Below, one piece after another: positions 18,849-29,612 of a DNA stretch of 64,000 nt (the stretch's first letter is position 1; each line of letters begins with the position of its first letter). The position numbers and the translations under genes were made by a program. The notes under the pieces are model-generated. The model saw nothing but the letters and a program-made list of their open reading frames with translations, ran no database searches and had not been told where the DNA came from. Where the stretch lies: contig NZ_BCVI01000013.1 of the NCBI RefSeq assembly GCF_001591665.1, positions 1 to 64,000 on the forward strand, given 5' to 3'. This stretch comes from Neobacillus soli NBRC 102451 (GTDB taxonomy: Bacteria > Bacillota > Bacilli > Bacillales > Cytobacillaceae).

Positions 18849-19265
18849 ATGGAGTTATTTCCAGATGAAATGATTAAAGAGTTCATTGAATATAAAAATG
18901 CTAACCCAAACAATTTTAATTGGTGGAATTATGTAAATGTAAAGGCGGATTTACAAACAGCATTAGCCTTTGCGAAATTTTTTTACCCTGAAATTGTCGA
19001 GATAGAAGGTTACTTTTTATTAAAAGATAAATACAATGAAGAACTATTTGAAAGTTGGAAACTGGAATTCAAAAATGAAAAGGTTTGTGTTGAAAAAATG
19101 ATGAACCTATATGAATTAAAAGACTTCTTCCACATTAATATTAATGTGGAAGAAGAGGAGAACGAACAGACAAAGATTCTTGGTAACATCTTAAAACTGT
19201 TTTGGTCTATGAGCTTTAAAAAAAGATTTCCAGATAGAAATATTTTAGTTGAAGTCTATGAATAA
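18849..19265 (+). CDS. Small protein of unknown function (island gene 3)
   Basis: A 138-residue soluble, acidic protein starting at ATG 18849 (MELFPDEMIKEF) after a GTGGGG ribosome site. An earlier in-frame TTG at 18816 is less likely. Visible features are an aromatic cluster NNFNWWNYVNV (about residues 21-31), a charged middle and a terminal segment FPDRNILVEVYE. No signal peptide, membrane segment or catalytic motif is seen. Size, acidity, aromatic content and the neighbouring orphan genes fit a polymorphic-toxin immunity protein, but the family was not identified. Confidence 0.7.
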   Translation: MELFPDEMIKEFIEYKNANPNNFNWWNYVNVKADLQTALAFAKFFYPEIVEIEGYFLLKDKYNEELFESWKLEFKNEKVCVEKMMNLYELKDFFHININVEEEENEQTKILGNILKLFWSMSFKKRFPDRNILVEVYE

Positions 19266-19387
19266 TGGGATTCATTATTTATTACAGTGTTTGAGATCCA
19301 ATAATGCTTTTTTTGCTAACAGTATTCTCCATGATAAGTCAGGTTCTAAGGTAAACTGAAAGCCTTTTTCTCTAAGGAGGGTAATCA

Positions 19388-19765
19388 TTGAATAAAAACA
19401 TAAATAAACATATTTGGATAGAAGCTGAAGAATGGGCAGAGGGCGAATGGAATATCGAAGATGGCAACCTTGAGGTTATTGTAATTTTTTCTGACCGTTC
19501 TAAATGGATTGCAAGTTTCTTCACATATAAAAACATTCAAAGTTTGAGAGAAAAGAATGCAAAAACAGGTGAATGTATGAATGGAGCTTATTACTGGTCC
19601 AGCGATATGGTTCTAATAGATATTGTCAGCAAAAAGCGAATTTATGAAGTTATTGAATACTTAATCGAAAATGAAGAGTTTGAGTCAGTTTTTACTCAGT
19701 ACCCCGATGTAGAAGTCGAAGATGACCATCTATACCCAGAAGGTTTCTTTACAAGTTGTAATTAG
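19388..19765 (+). CDS. Small acidic protein of unknown function, immunity-like (island gene 4)
   Basis: A 125-residue protein starting at TTG 19388, eight bases after AAGGAGG. It is strongly acidic and aromatic (HIWIEAEEWAEGEWNIEDG; FSDRSKWIASFFTYKNIQ; GAYYWSSDMVLIDI). The pattern of a W.ASFFTY segment followed by a conserved Asp-Met-Val motif recalls small families seen in Bacillus immunity-gene arrays, as far as memory allows. No toxin gene stands next to it. Its last codons and its stop form the left arm of a perfect 20-bp inverted repeat. The function is not established. Confidence 0.65.
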   Translation: MNKNINKHIWIEAEEWAEGEWNIEDGNLEVIVIFSDRSKWIASFFTYKNIQSLREKNAKTGECMNGAYYWSSDMVLIDIVSKKRIYEVIEYLIENEEFESVFTQYPDVEVEDDHLYPEGFFTSCN

Positions 19766-19792
19766 AAACATATTCTAATTACAACTTGTAAA
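19748..19792. repeat. Perfect 20-bp inverted repeat at end of the small-gene island
   Basis: Arm 19748-19767 is the exact reverse complement of 19773-19792, with a 5-base loop. The left arm contains the last codons and the stop of the 125-residue gene. There is no T-run after the right arm (AAACTAACAC), so it is not a classical terminator, though the AT-rich stem may still act as one. The following 200 bases to the penicillin-binding protein gene hold no gene. Confidence 0.85.
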
Positions 19793-19991
19793 ACTAACAC
19801 ACTGTCAGGAAACCGAGTAATATTGCTTTTAATTGTTCCTGCTTTGGCATCTTTTTATTCAGTTCAAAGAGTAGTACAATTCTTAGTGGTTCAATATTTG
19901 TTGAGCACCAGCACAACTCGCAACTTATGCTAGCTGTGCAGCCAACTAGTCAAAGAAAAAACCGCACTGGAAAAGGTGCGGTTTTTAGTAT

Positions 19992-22847
19992 TTACGGTAT
20001 AGCTGGAACATTAGGGTCTTTCGGGACTTTTGGACCTTTTGGACCTTTTGGACCTTTTGGATCTTTAGGGTCTTTTGGGTCCTTTGGATCTTTAGTATCA
20101 GGTGGGGTGATTTTAGCACCGACGTCCACAAGATTTGATGGTGCGGATTCCTTACCGGCAATATCAACTGCCGTTACATAGAAGGTACCATTGCCAACAG
20201 TAAAGGATCGTTTAGAACCATTGACAATACTGCCTACTTTAGATGAGAATAACCCGCCCTGATAGATTCGATAACCGACTACATCATTATCTGGTGAGGT
20301 CGACCATGTTAGTGTATTCCCAGTAACTTTTAATTTGACGCCATCAGGAATCTTTCCGTTATCCATCATTTTTGCGTTAGGGACAAGAATTTTCCCCCAA
20401 CGCTCCTTTTCTGGAATAAGCTGACTCGTATTATGAAAGTTCCTTCCCACCATTCGAGTGATAAAGTCAGGATTTAATATAAGTCCGAACTGGGCAAACT
20501 CTTTTGGTGTGGAATCTAAGGCTAAATATTTTTTGCCGCCAACCGTGACAAATTTACCTTCAATTAAACTATCATCTACCTTTGTTGGTACATTGTTCAC
20601 ATTAAAATAATCACTCTCAATTAATCCCGCTTTTGAACAGGCAGCGGAAGGAAGCATTCCCGAAACGGCACAATAGGATCGTCTAACGATTCCTGTTGGC
20701 ATTTTAAATGACTTCTTTGGAGCAATTAGATCAGGTTTAATTTTATAGGCAGCATTCAATAACTGAGCCCAAAGGGTATTAGTCCGTTGACTATAAGACA
20801 TTCCGCCGGTATTCAGAGATTTTGGTGTATCATAACCTCTCCAAAGACCAAAAGTGATGTTAGGGTTAGTAGCAACAAACCAGGAGTCAACATATTGATT
20901 CCCTGTCCCTGTTTTCCCTGCCCAGTCGGCACTGAAGTTCAGTTTGCTCCTAATTCCTGACGCAGTCCCCATTTTTATAACATCACGCATCATATCCAGC
21001 GTTAAATAGGCTGTTTGCGGCTTGAAGACGTGCACTGGCTTCACCTTATGCTGATAGACGACCTTTCCGTCTTTATCGACAATTTTATCAATCATATAAG
21101 CATCAATAAATTTTCCGCCGTTGGAAAAGGTAGTAAAAGCATTGGTGTTTTCTTCTATGGTTACCCCGTTTGTCATCGAACCGATGGCAGTAGAAGGGTT
21201 TGTATAGTCTTCTTTTGTTAAAGAGGTAAAGCCCATTTTTTCAAGATACTTAGCTGGGTTTTGGTTAAGGATCTCTGTGTAAATTTTAACAGCCGGAACG
21301 TTGTAGGATTTTGCCATAGCATACCTTGCTGAAACCAATCCGCTGTACCGATAGTCATAGTTTTGCGGCCAGGGGTCACTTCTGCCAGGTGCAAGACTTA
21401 ATGCAACATTCGGCAGCGGTGTTCCCGGAGAGGCTTTCCCTAACTCAATCGCCGGCCCGTAGTCGAGAAGCGGTTTCATGGTTGAACCGTTCGGCCTGAG
21501 GGCACTTGTTGCGTGATTTAGCTGTTGCTTTTTGTAATCTCTTCCAGCGACAAAACTGATGATTTTCCCGGTCTTGTTTTCAATTAGTTCGGCCCCAACC
21601 TCGGCAGGCTCCATTACCGTTTTCATTTCTCCGGTTTCAGGATCCTTCTTTTGCTGAGCTTTATCCGGTCCATAATATGGGTAATTATTCTTTACCTTTT
21701 GCATCGCGTCATATATTTTTTTGTTAATGGTCGTATGGATCTGATATCCATTTTGACGCAAAGCATTTTTAGCGAAGATTTGGTATTTATAGTAAAGATT
21801 ATCATCGTTTTTTAGCTCTTTCTCAGATATACCATCCTTTTTTGCTAAGACAGTGATAAGGGCCTCAATGGAGCGCTTTTCTATTTCAACTGTGAGCCAA
21901 GGATATTTCTCAAGTGGATTGGTAGTTGGTGGAATAAAATCCTTTGTAATGTCATAGGCAGATGCCTTGGCATACTGACTCTCATTGATATATCCACCAT
22001 TATACATTCGTTTTAATACTGTTTTCATCCGTAAAAGACCTGGTTCAAGATTATTCTTTACCGTACCTTCTCTTGTAAATGGGGTATACCCAAACGGACT
22101 TTGAGGCAAGCCGGCAATGAAGGCTGCCTGTGGTAGTGTGACATCACTTGCATTTTTACCAAAGATTCCTTTAGCCGCTGCTTGAACGCCGGCAATGTTT
22201 CGTCCTGATGAATTTCTTCCGAATGTTGAAACATTCAAATATGCTTCAAGAATTTCCTTTTTATCGAAAAATTTCTCTAATCTTAGTGCAAGTAAGATTT
22301 CATTGGCTTTCCTTTGAAAAGAAACTTCATTTGTTAAGATTTGATTTTTTATTAATTGCTGTGTTAATGTACTGCCGCCTGATTGGACAGCAGAGTTTGT
22401 AACTTCCTGAAAGACAGCCCGGAAGACGGCTTTCGGAACAACACCTTTATGCTGGTAAAAATATTCGTCTTCGGTCGCGACAACAGCATTGACCAAATTT
22501 TCCGATACATGATCGAGCTTTACTTCGTCTCGTTCCAATTCGGAACGAAGTTTGCCAAGATAAACATTCTCATCAAAATATAAATCTGATGGCTCTGTGT
22601 AATTATAAATATCCTTTTTCATACTGTCGTATGAGCGGACGGGTTCATCTTTAACCAGTGAGGCAAAGTAGCCGGCACCTACACCTGTTGCAAATGATCC
22701 ACCAAGAATAACTACTGTAAGAGTAAGGAGAAACAGGTTCCAAACTACTTGATATGTGATTCGTGCACTTTTTACCGTTTTTCTTTGGGTAAACAAGTTA
22801 AGTATGGATTTTGACTTTTCTATCCATGCTTGCAATTTTTCATTCAT
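19992..22847 (-). CDS. Class A penicillin-binding protein (glycosyltransferase/transpeptidase) with FN3 domain and PKG/PKD tail
   Basis: A bifunctional peptidoglycan synthase of about 951 residues. A short cytoplasmic N-terminus is followed by one membrane segment (about residues 40-65). The GT51 glycosyltransferase has TEDEYFYQHKG (about residue 110) and GGSTLTQQLIKN. The transpeptidase carries the active-site GSTMKP, SYNVP and AGKTGTG motifs. A fibronectin type III-like domain lies near residues 840-925, and the C-terminal tail repeats PKD/PKG triplets before a final VPAIP. The start is ATG 22847, after AGGTGAT; an upstream ATG at 22874 is also in frame. It makes and crosslinks glycan outside the cell. 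It is closest in layout to PBP1A/PonA-type enzymes. Confidence 0.92.
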   Translation of the reverse strand: MNEKLQAWIEKSKSILNLFTQRKTVKSARITYQVVWNLFLLTLTVVILGGSFATGVGAGYFASLVKDEPVRSYDSMKKDIYNYTEPSDLYFDENVYLGKLRSELERDEVKLDHVSENLVNAVVATEDEYFYQHKGVVPKAVFRAVFQEVTNSAVQSGGSTLTQQLIKNQILTNEVSFQRKANEILLALRLEKFFDKKEILEAYLNVSTFGRNSSGRNIAGVQAAAKGIFGKNASDVTLPQAAFIAGLPQSPFGYTPFTREGTVKNNLEPGLLRMKTVLKRMYNGGYINESQYAKASAYDITKDFIPPTTNPLEKYPWLTVEIEKRSIEALITVLAKKDGISEKELKNDDNLYYKYQIFAKNALRQNGYQIHTTINKKIYDAMQKVKNNYPYYGPDKAQQKKDPETGEMKTVMEPAEVGAELIENKTGKIISFVAGRDYKKQQLNHATSALRPNGSTMKPLLDYGPAIELGKASPGTPLPNVALSLAPGRSDPWPQNYDYRYSGLVSARYAMAKSYNVPAVKIYTEILNQNPAKYLEKMGFTSLTKEDYTNPSTAIGSMTNGVTIEENTNAFTTFSNGGKFIDAYMIDKIVDKDGKVVYQHKVKPVHVFKPQTAYLTLDMMRDVIKMGTASGIRSKLNFSADWAGKTGTGNQYVDSWFVATNPNITFGLWRGYDTPKSLNTGGMSYSQRTNTLWAQLLNAAYKIKPDLIAPKKSFKMPTGIVRRSYCAVSGMLPSAACSKAGLIESDYFNVNNVPTKVDDSLIEGKFVTVGGKKYLALDSTPKEFAQFGLILNPDFITRMVGRNFHNTSQLIPEKERWGKILVPNAKMMDNGKIPDGVKLKVTGNTLTWSTSPDNDVVGYRIYQGGLFSSKVGSIVNGSKRSFTVGNGTFYVTAVDIAGKESAPSNLVDVGAKITPPDTKDPKDPKDPKDPKGPKGPKGPKVPKDPNVPAIP

Positions 22848-22978
22848 TGACCGCATCACCTCATCTAAAATCACATATATTATAGCATATCGAAGCTACA
22901 AAAAATGACAACTATCTACATTTTTCTGAAATTTCCAGTTCTGTTTGACATGTGGATTGAAATATGGTAAAAAAAGCT

Positions 22979-24509
<1,531 letters not shown>

Positions 24510-24513
24510 AATA

Positions 24514-24547
24514 AAAAGGACTTTGATAAGCTTTTCAGAGTCCTTTT
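24514..24547 (+). terminator. Intrinsic terminator after tyrS
   Basis: AAAAGGACTTTGA pairs with TCAGAGTCCTTTT (one G-U pair). Confidence 0.85.
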
Positions 24548-24566
24548 CTTGGTAAAAAATAAAGAA

Positions 24567-24594
24567 AACCCCCATACCGAATGGTATGGGGGTT
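24567..24594 (-). terminator. Intrinsic terminator after rpsD
   Basis: A perfect 12-bp stem (AACCCCCATACC with GGTATGGGGGTT), followed on the minus strand by a T-rich tail. Confidence 0.88.
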
Positions 24595-24603
24595 TCACTC
24601 TGA

Positions 24604-25206
24604 TTAACGTGAGTAGAACTCGACGATAAGTGTTTCGTTAATTTCAGCTGGTAATTCAGAACGCTCTGGTAAGCGAGTGAAAGTACCTTCTAATTTGTCA
24701 GCATCGAAAGTTAAGAAATCAGGAACGAAGTTATTTACTTCGATTGATTCCTTCACAACATCAAGGTTGCGAGACTTTTCACGAAGGCTGATTGTTTGGC
24801 CAGCAGCTAAACGGTATGATGGGATATCTACGCGAGAACCATCAACTAAAATGTGACCATGGTTTACTAATTGACGAGCAGCACGACGTGTACGAGCAAG
24901 ACCTAAACGGTAAACAACATTGTCAAGACGTGATTCAAGTAGAATCATGAAGTTTTCGCCGTGGACTCCGCCCATTTTGCCAGCTTTGTCAAAAAGGTTG
25001 CGGAATTGACGCTCAGTAACACCATAAATGTTACGAAGTTTTTGTTTCTCTTGTAATTGCAAACCATATTCAGAAAGCTTTTTGCGTTGGTTTGGACCAT
25101 GTTGTCCAGGAGCGTAAGGACGCTTTTCTAATTCTTTACCTGTGCCGCTTAGAGAGATTCCAAGACGACGGGAAATTTTCCAGCTAGAGCCAGTATAACG
25201 AGCCAT
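24604..25206 (-). CDS. rpsD: 30S ribosomal protein S4
   Basis: A 200-residue primary 16S rRNA-binding protein. The N-terminus [19 protein letters not shown] is typical of Firmicutes S4. The S4 RNA-binding domain ([30 protein letters not shown]) spans roughly residues 90-150. There are no zinc-binding Cys pairs, which is the usual C-minus form. The gene is monocistronic, with its own leader and terminator, as in B. subtilis where S4 represses its own translation. GGAGG precedes the start. Confidence 0.97.
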   Translation of the reverse strand: MARYTGSSWKISRRLGISLSGTGKELEKRPYAPGQHGPNQRKKLSEYGLQLQEKQKLRNIYGVTERQFRNLFDKAGKMGGVHGENFMILLESRLDNVVYRLGLARTRRAARQLVNHGHILVDGSRVDIPSYRLAAGQTISLREKSRNLDVVKESIEVNNFVPDFLTFDADKLEGTFTRLPERSELPAEINETLIVEFYSR

Positions 25207-25400
25207 GAATGACTCCTCCTTCGTGTTTTTATTTTGGTAAAATAAAAACCGTTATGAAACTCTTTGACAGCCATTTTGTTTTCATGCACCTTCGCCCTAG
25301 CAGCAGAGGGTTACAAGATGCACCATCACATGTAGGTGAGGAACAAAATGAGACGATTAAAGTGTTCACATAGGCTGCAATATTTTACACAAAGAGTATT
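25207..25400 (-). promoter_or_regulatory. rpsD leader with structured S4-autoregulation candidate
   Basis: Within the 379-base interval between rpsD and dgcP, CATTTTGTT (25272-25280) and AACAAAATG (25342-25350) form a perfect 9-bp closing stem around an internal structured region. Firmicutes rpsD messages carry a leader bound by S4 itself, so this is the probable autoregulatory element. The rest of the interval (25401-25585) is AT-rich with no gene. Confidence 0.65.
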
Positions 25401-25585
25401 ATATAATTTTTATTCCCCTTAAGTCAAGTATATTTTTGAAGTTCTGTAAATCCTAATCCATCATTAATAAAACTATTTCAAAAAAATTTAATAAATTATT
25501 CAAAAAGTTATTCCAAAAGCATACCAATATTAACTATAATTAGGTTACGATGTATATTTTTGGGATTAGACAAGGTGAAGACTAA

Positions 25586-27016
25586 ATGGATAATCATGAT
25601 AGAAATTTACAAATGCAAGTAAATAGGTATAAGTACTTATTACAAATAACAAAAACGCTTCATTCATCCCTGGACGTGGAAGCCCTTTTGGGTGAATTAT
25701 TCGTCATACTGAAAGAAGTGTATCCTGGCTTTTCATATTACATACTTCTTTCACAGGATACCCATAGTCACAGCGATCTTCCGATTATTGATCTTGAATA
25801 TGATAGTGAAAATATCGCTGCAATAAATGCCTATGTATCAGGGGATGTTCAATTTGAAAATTCTTTGATTGACAATCATGCCATCATCTATGCACCACTG
25901 AAAGGTCATCAGGGCGTTTATGGTGTATTGCAGGTAATTGCAGCGAATACCCCGGAATTTCCAGGTAATGAAGTGGAGTTTATTACTTTATTAGCGGGGA
26001 GTGCAGGAAGTGCATTGGAGAATGCACAACTTTATCAACAGTCAAGACGGGAAATTTCCGATTTGCAATTAATAAACGAAACCGCCCACCGGTTAAATTC
26101 TAACCTAAGATTGACTGAAACAATGACGTTTATGTCTGAACAAATCACGGCTTCCTTCGAGGCGCAAGAAATTGGCTTTTTTCTCTTTTCACATGATCAA
26201 GCAAAAGCGAAAGCACTCCCTGGGTCAACATCCTACTTCTTCACAAAACATGCACGAATCTATGTTGAATATATAAAGGAAAAGATTCAAAAGGAAATAG
26301 AACCGCTGTTTATTGGCGATATCAACCTGCCAAACATAAACAGTATAACAAGCTATCATTCCATTATTGCCATTCCGATCATTCAAAGCGACCTTTTAAT
26401 AGGTTTCACCATCGTCATGCATGAAAAACCCTATTTCTTTTCATTTGATACATTTAAGCTGCTTCAGTCGCTATTACATCATTCTTCGCTGGCGCTCACC
26501 AATTCAATGCTAAGGGAAGAATTAGAGAATATGATCATTACTGACCATCTGACAAAGCTTCATTCGCGCAAATTTTTGGATGAAAAAATCCAGTGGTCAA
26601 TGAAAGAGGATGAGGAAGGTACCTTTATTCTTCTTGATATTGATAATTTTAAGGGAATAAATGATACATATGGCCATCAGGTTGGAGATGGTGTTCTTAT
26701 TCAAGTAGCAAATCTAATTAAGGCAAACATTCGCGGAAATGATGTAGGGGCACGGTGGGGTGGAGAAGAACTAGCTATTTACCTTCCGAGGGTACCTTTA
26801 GACACAGGAGCGGCTATTGCTAAAAGATTAGTTGAAAAGGTATCGGAATGCTCTGTACCGCATATTACGGTTTCCTGCGGTGTTTCTTATTGGCATAAAA
26901 ATCGCCTAGATTCCTATAAATACCTATTTAAACGAGCAGATGAGGCACTTTATTATGCCAAAGAGACTGGAAAGGACAAGGTGGTTACCCAGGGAGACAA
27001 TATAAGGGTCAGCTAG
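25586..27016 (+). CDS. dgcP: GAF-GGDEF diguanylate cyclase (DgcP/YtrP-like)
   Basis: A 476-residue cytoplasmic protein that should make cyclic di-GMP from two GTP. One or two GAF-like sensor domains occupy about residues 20-300. The C-terminal GGDEF domain (about residues 315-470) has DHLTKLHSRKF, the active-site GGEEL in the GARWGGEELAIYLP segment, and an RGND inhibitory I-site five residues before it. An active, product-inhibited enzyme is therefore expected. It is shorter than the roughly 580 residues remembered for B. subtilis DgcP, so part of the sensor region may be missing. No membrane segments are seen. Confidence 0.88.
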   Translation: MDNHDRNLQMQVNRYKYLLQITKTLHSSLDVEALLGELFVILKEVYPGFSYYILLSQDTHSHSDLPIIDLEYDSENIAAINAYVSGDVQFENSLIDNHAIIYAPLKGHQGVYGVLQVIAANTPEFPGNEVEFITLLAGSAGSALENAQLYQQSRREISDLQLINETAHRLNSNLRLTETMTFMSEQITASFEAQEIGFFLFSHDQAKAKALPGSTSYFFTKHARIYVEYIKEKIQKEIEPLFIGDINLPNINSITSYHSIIAIPIIQSDLLIGFTIVMHEKPYFFSFDTFKLLQSLLHHSSLALTNSMLREELENMIITDHLTKLHSRKFLDEKIQWSMKEDEEGTFILLDIDNFKGINDTYGHQVGDGVLIQVANLIKANIRGNDVGARWGGEELAIYLPRVPLDTGAAIAKRLVEKVSECSVPHITVSCGVSYWHKNRLDSYKYLFKRADEALYYAKETGKDKVVTQGDNIRVS

Positions 27017-27106
27017 GCAATCATTATTTTATGGGTGGTATTTAATCCATCATCATATGCTATTATCACAATTGAGAGCGTTTTCAAATAGAGAGGGGTC
27101 GCCGCA

Positions 27107-28291
27107 ATGAAAAATAAGAATTCGCGTTTTGAAACGGAAGTTATTCATTCAGGTTATCATTCGGATGAACATCAAGGGAGTTTAGTTCCTCCACTATATC
27201 AAACATCCACCTTTACCTTTGCAAGCGCGGAACAAGGAGAAAATAGGTTTGCTGGGAAGGAAGAGGGGTTTATTTATTCTCGCTTGGGAAATCCAACGGT
27301 AAAAATACTAGAAGACAGGATGGCTGTCCTTGAGAAAGGAGAGGCAGGCTTAGCCTTTTCCTCCGGGATGGCTGCCGTTAGTGCCGTGTTGGTAGCCTTA
27401 ACAAAAACGGGCGATCATATCCTTTGTTCGCAAGGAGTCTATGGCTGTACATTTGGCCTGTTGGGGTTATTAAAAGAGAAATATGGAATTGGCCACAACT
27501 TTTCGCTTATGGATTCGAAGGAAACATTAGAAAATGAAATTCTTCCAAATACCACCTGTATCTACATCGAAACACCGATAAACCCAACGATGAAGCTTGT
27601 CGATTTGGCAATGGTGGCAAGGATAGCTAATGAAAAAGGAATTCCCGTTGTTGTCGATAATACCTTTTGTTCGCCGTATTTACAAACTCCGCTCTCGCTT
27701 GGATGTGATGTCGTCATCCATAGTGCCACAAAATATATTTGCGGGCATGGAGATGTTGTCGCCGGTCTAGTAGTTGGGAAAAAGGAGTTTATGCAAGAGG
27801 TTTCCCGCACCACCCAAAAAGACATTGGCGGGATTATTTCTCCCTTTGATGCGTGGCTGTTGTTAAGAGGGTTAAAAACACTGCCAGTCCGCTTAGACCG
27901 CCACTGTGAAAACGCCGGTCAGCTGTTTGAATTTTTGAAAGCTCATCCAAAAATTGAATCTGTGTATTATCCTGGAGACCCTAAACATTCGGATTTTTCC
28001 ATTATGGAGAAACAAATGAAAAAACCTGGCGGGTTAATTTCTTTTACTATTAAGGGAACAAAGGAAACAGCGGGGCGGTTTATGAATCAATTACAATTGA
28101 TAAAGATCGCTGTTAGTCTTGGTGATGCTGAAACATTAATACAGCACCCAGCAACAATGACCCATGCGGTGGTTCCGGAGGAGGAACGCAGGAAAATGGG
28201 GATTGAAAATACTTTGTTGCGCCTCTCTATTGGCCTAGAAGCGTGGGAGGATATTATGCAAGATTTGGAACAGGCACTTGAAAAAATCTAA
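27107..28291 (+). CDS. Cys/Met metabolism PLP enzyme, probable methionine gamma-lyase
   Basis: A 394-residue fold-type I pyridoxal phosphate enzyme of the Cys/Met metabolism family. The PLP lysine is in HSATKYICGHGD (about residue 206). YSRLGNPT and the SSGMAAVSAVL phosphate-binding loop are present, as is the conserved C-terminal SLGDAETLIQHPATMTH. The SD GAGAGGGG precedes the ATG. Methionine gamma-lyase (methanethiol, ammonia and 2-oxobutyrate from methionine) is the most likely activity; cystathionine gamma-lyase or O-acetylhomoserine sulfhydrylase cannot be excluded from sequence alone. It ends at a terminator shared with convergent ytsP. Confidence 0.8.
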   Translation: MKNKNSRFETEVIHSGYHSDEHQGSLVPPLYQTSTFTFASAEQGENRFAGKEEGFIYSRLGNPTVKILEDRMAVLEKGEAGLAFSSGMAAVSAVLVALTKTGDHILCSQGVYGCTFGLLGLLKEKYGIGHNFSLMDSKETLENEILPNTTCIYIETPINPTMKLVDLAMVARIANEKGIPVVVDNTFCSPYLQTPLSLGCDVVIHSATKYICGHGDVVAGLVVGKKEFMQEVSRTTQKDIGGIISPFDAWLLLRGLKTLPVRLDRHCENAGQLFEFLKAHPKIESVYYPGDPKHSDFSIMEKQMKKPGGLISFTIKGTKETAGRFMNQLQLIKIAVSLGDAETLIQHPATMTHAVVPEEERRKMGIENTLLRLSIGLEAWEDIMQDLEQALEKI

Positions 28292-28321
28292 AAAACTCGC
28301 CAAAGGCGAGTTTTTTTTTTT
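28292..28321. terminator. Terminator between the PLP lyase gene and ytsP
   Basis: AAAACTCGCC pairs with GGCGAGTTTT across AAA, followed by a run of T. It mainly serves the plus strand. Confidence 0.92.
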
Positions 28322-28802
28322 AGATAAATTGCATTAGCACAGCGACAAATTCTTCTAGCTTTTCTTGATCTAGTTCATCAAAGCGGTTTGTTTCTGGGGA
28401 ATCAATATCTAATACACCAATTAATTGCTCTCCTTTTAACAGCGGAATGACAATTTCTGATTGTGATGCAGAATCACATGCGATATGACCTGGGAATTGA
28501 TTAACGTCTTCGACACGGACGGATTCCTTTTTCAAGGCGGCCGTACCGCATACACCCTTGCCCAGAGGAATGCGAATACATGCAGGAAGACCTTGGAATG
28601 GTCCTAAAACTAATTCCCCGTTCGTATCCATTAAATAAAAACCTACCCAGTTCACGCGGTCGAGAAATTGGTTCAGCAGTGCCGAAGCATTGCTAAGATT
28701 GGCTATTTGATTTTTCTCACCATGCAAAAGGGCATGTAATTGTTTTTTGACTAGCTCATAATTTTTTTCACGGTCTTTACCGTACATTTCGACGTTAAAC
28801 AT
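28320..28802 (-). CDS. ytsP: Free methionine-(R)-sulfoxide reductase (GAF domain, YtsP)
   Basis: A 160-residue single GAF domain protein of the fRMsr family, which reduces free methionine-R-sulfoxide with thioredoxin. The three conserved cysteines lie in LPACIRIPLGKGVCGTA (about residues 84 and 94) and HIACDSASQSEIVIP (about residue 118). Convergent with the methionine lyase gene, it suggests a local link to methionine handling, though B. subtilis has ytsP here without that lyase. The start ATG at 28802 has a GGGAGAAAT ribosome site. Confidence 0.93.
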   Translation of the reverse strand: MFNVEMYGKDREKNYELVKKQLHALLHGEKNQIANLSNASALLNQFLDRVNWVGFYLMDTNGELVLGPFQGLPACIRIPLGKGVCGTAALKKESVRVEDVNQFPGHIACDSASQSEIVIPLLKGEQLIGVLDIDSPETNRFDELDQEKLEEFVAVLMQFI

Positions 28803-28958
28803 GTTATTTCTCCCTTTTTCATCTAGTTTTATATTCTATTTTATCAAATTTACAAGAAAATGGGCAAACTTTGTCGATATCTTCTTAAAGGAATCCTTGC
28901 TATAACAAAGAATCATTATGTAAGGGGAGAACGAAGTATAGCTGAAGGGGGAGAACAA

Positions 28959-29591
28959 GTGAAAATAAATGCTAAGGAAGCAATTGTTAAGGCCGCAATA
29001 GTGTTATTTAATTCCAATGGGTATTCAGGGACGTCGATTAGGGATATTGCCAGTCTAGCCAAAGTGAATACAGCAACGATTGCCTACCATTTCGGTAATA
29101 AACCAGGTCTGTTAGAATATTGCTTTACGTATTTTTTTGAGCAGTACATGTCTAAGGTGGAAGAAGCCTATGCACTAATTGACAAAGGTGCAAAAGATTG
29201 CCTCAAGCGTGTTGTCGCCGATTTACTCCATTTTCAAAGTGAAAATGATCAGCTTGCCAGTTTTGTGTATCGGGAAATGTCGATGGATTCGCAAGTGGTA
29301 AGAGAAATCATGTCGACTTATTCACTTAAAGAAAAATACTATTTTCAGAAGATATTTGAACGGGGCTTTGAATGGAATGAATTCCGTCCACATTCTATTC
29401 CCTATTTAATCATTCAACTAAAAGGGCTGCTAATGATGCCATTTATGAATACACATTATATGAGAGAAGTTTTGTACATCTTTCCAAGTGAACCATTCTT
29501 TGAGCAAAAGTATTTAAAAGATATCTATTTATGGATAGAAAAAACCCTATGTACGGATGTGCCATCTAAAAAAGAGGCAGCATTAAAATAG
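28959..29591 (+). CDS. refZ: TetR-family DNA-binding protein RefZ
   Basis: A 210-residue TetR-type regulator. The N-terminal helix-turn-helix (SGTSIRDIASLAKVNTATIAYHFGNKPGLLEYCF) is well formed. In B. subtilis RefZ (formerly YttP) binds sites flanking oriC and helps capture the correct chromosome region in the forespore. The start was set at GTG 28959 after GGGGGAG, so the protein begins VKINAKEAIVKAA like its homologues. An upstream in-frame ATG at 28860 would add 33 untypical residues. Position between ytsP and ezrA matches B. subtilis. Confidence 0.9.
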   Translation: MKINAKEAIVKAAIVLFNSNGYSGTSIRDIASLAKVNTATIAYHFGNKPGLLEYCFTYFFEQYMSKVEEAYALIDKGAKDCLKRVVADLLHFQSENDQLASFVYREMSMDSQVVREIMSTYSLKEKYYFQKIFERGFEWNEFRPHSIPYLIIQLKGLLMMPFMNTHYMREVLYIFPSEPFFEQKYLKDIYLWIEKTLCTDVPSKKEAALK

Positions 29592-29612
29592 CGGCATTCG
29601 CTATTTTTTTTT
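29585..29612 (+). terminator. Intrinsic terminator after refZ
   Basis: AAATAGCG pairs with CGCTATTT, followed by T8. The left arm overlaps the refZ stop region. Confidence 0.8.
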
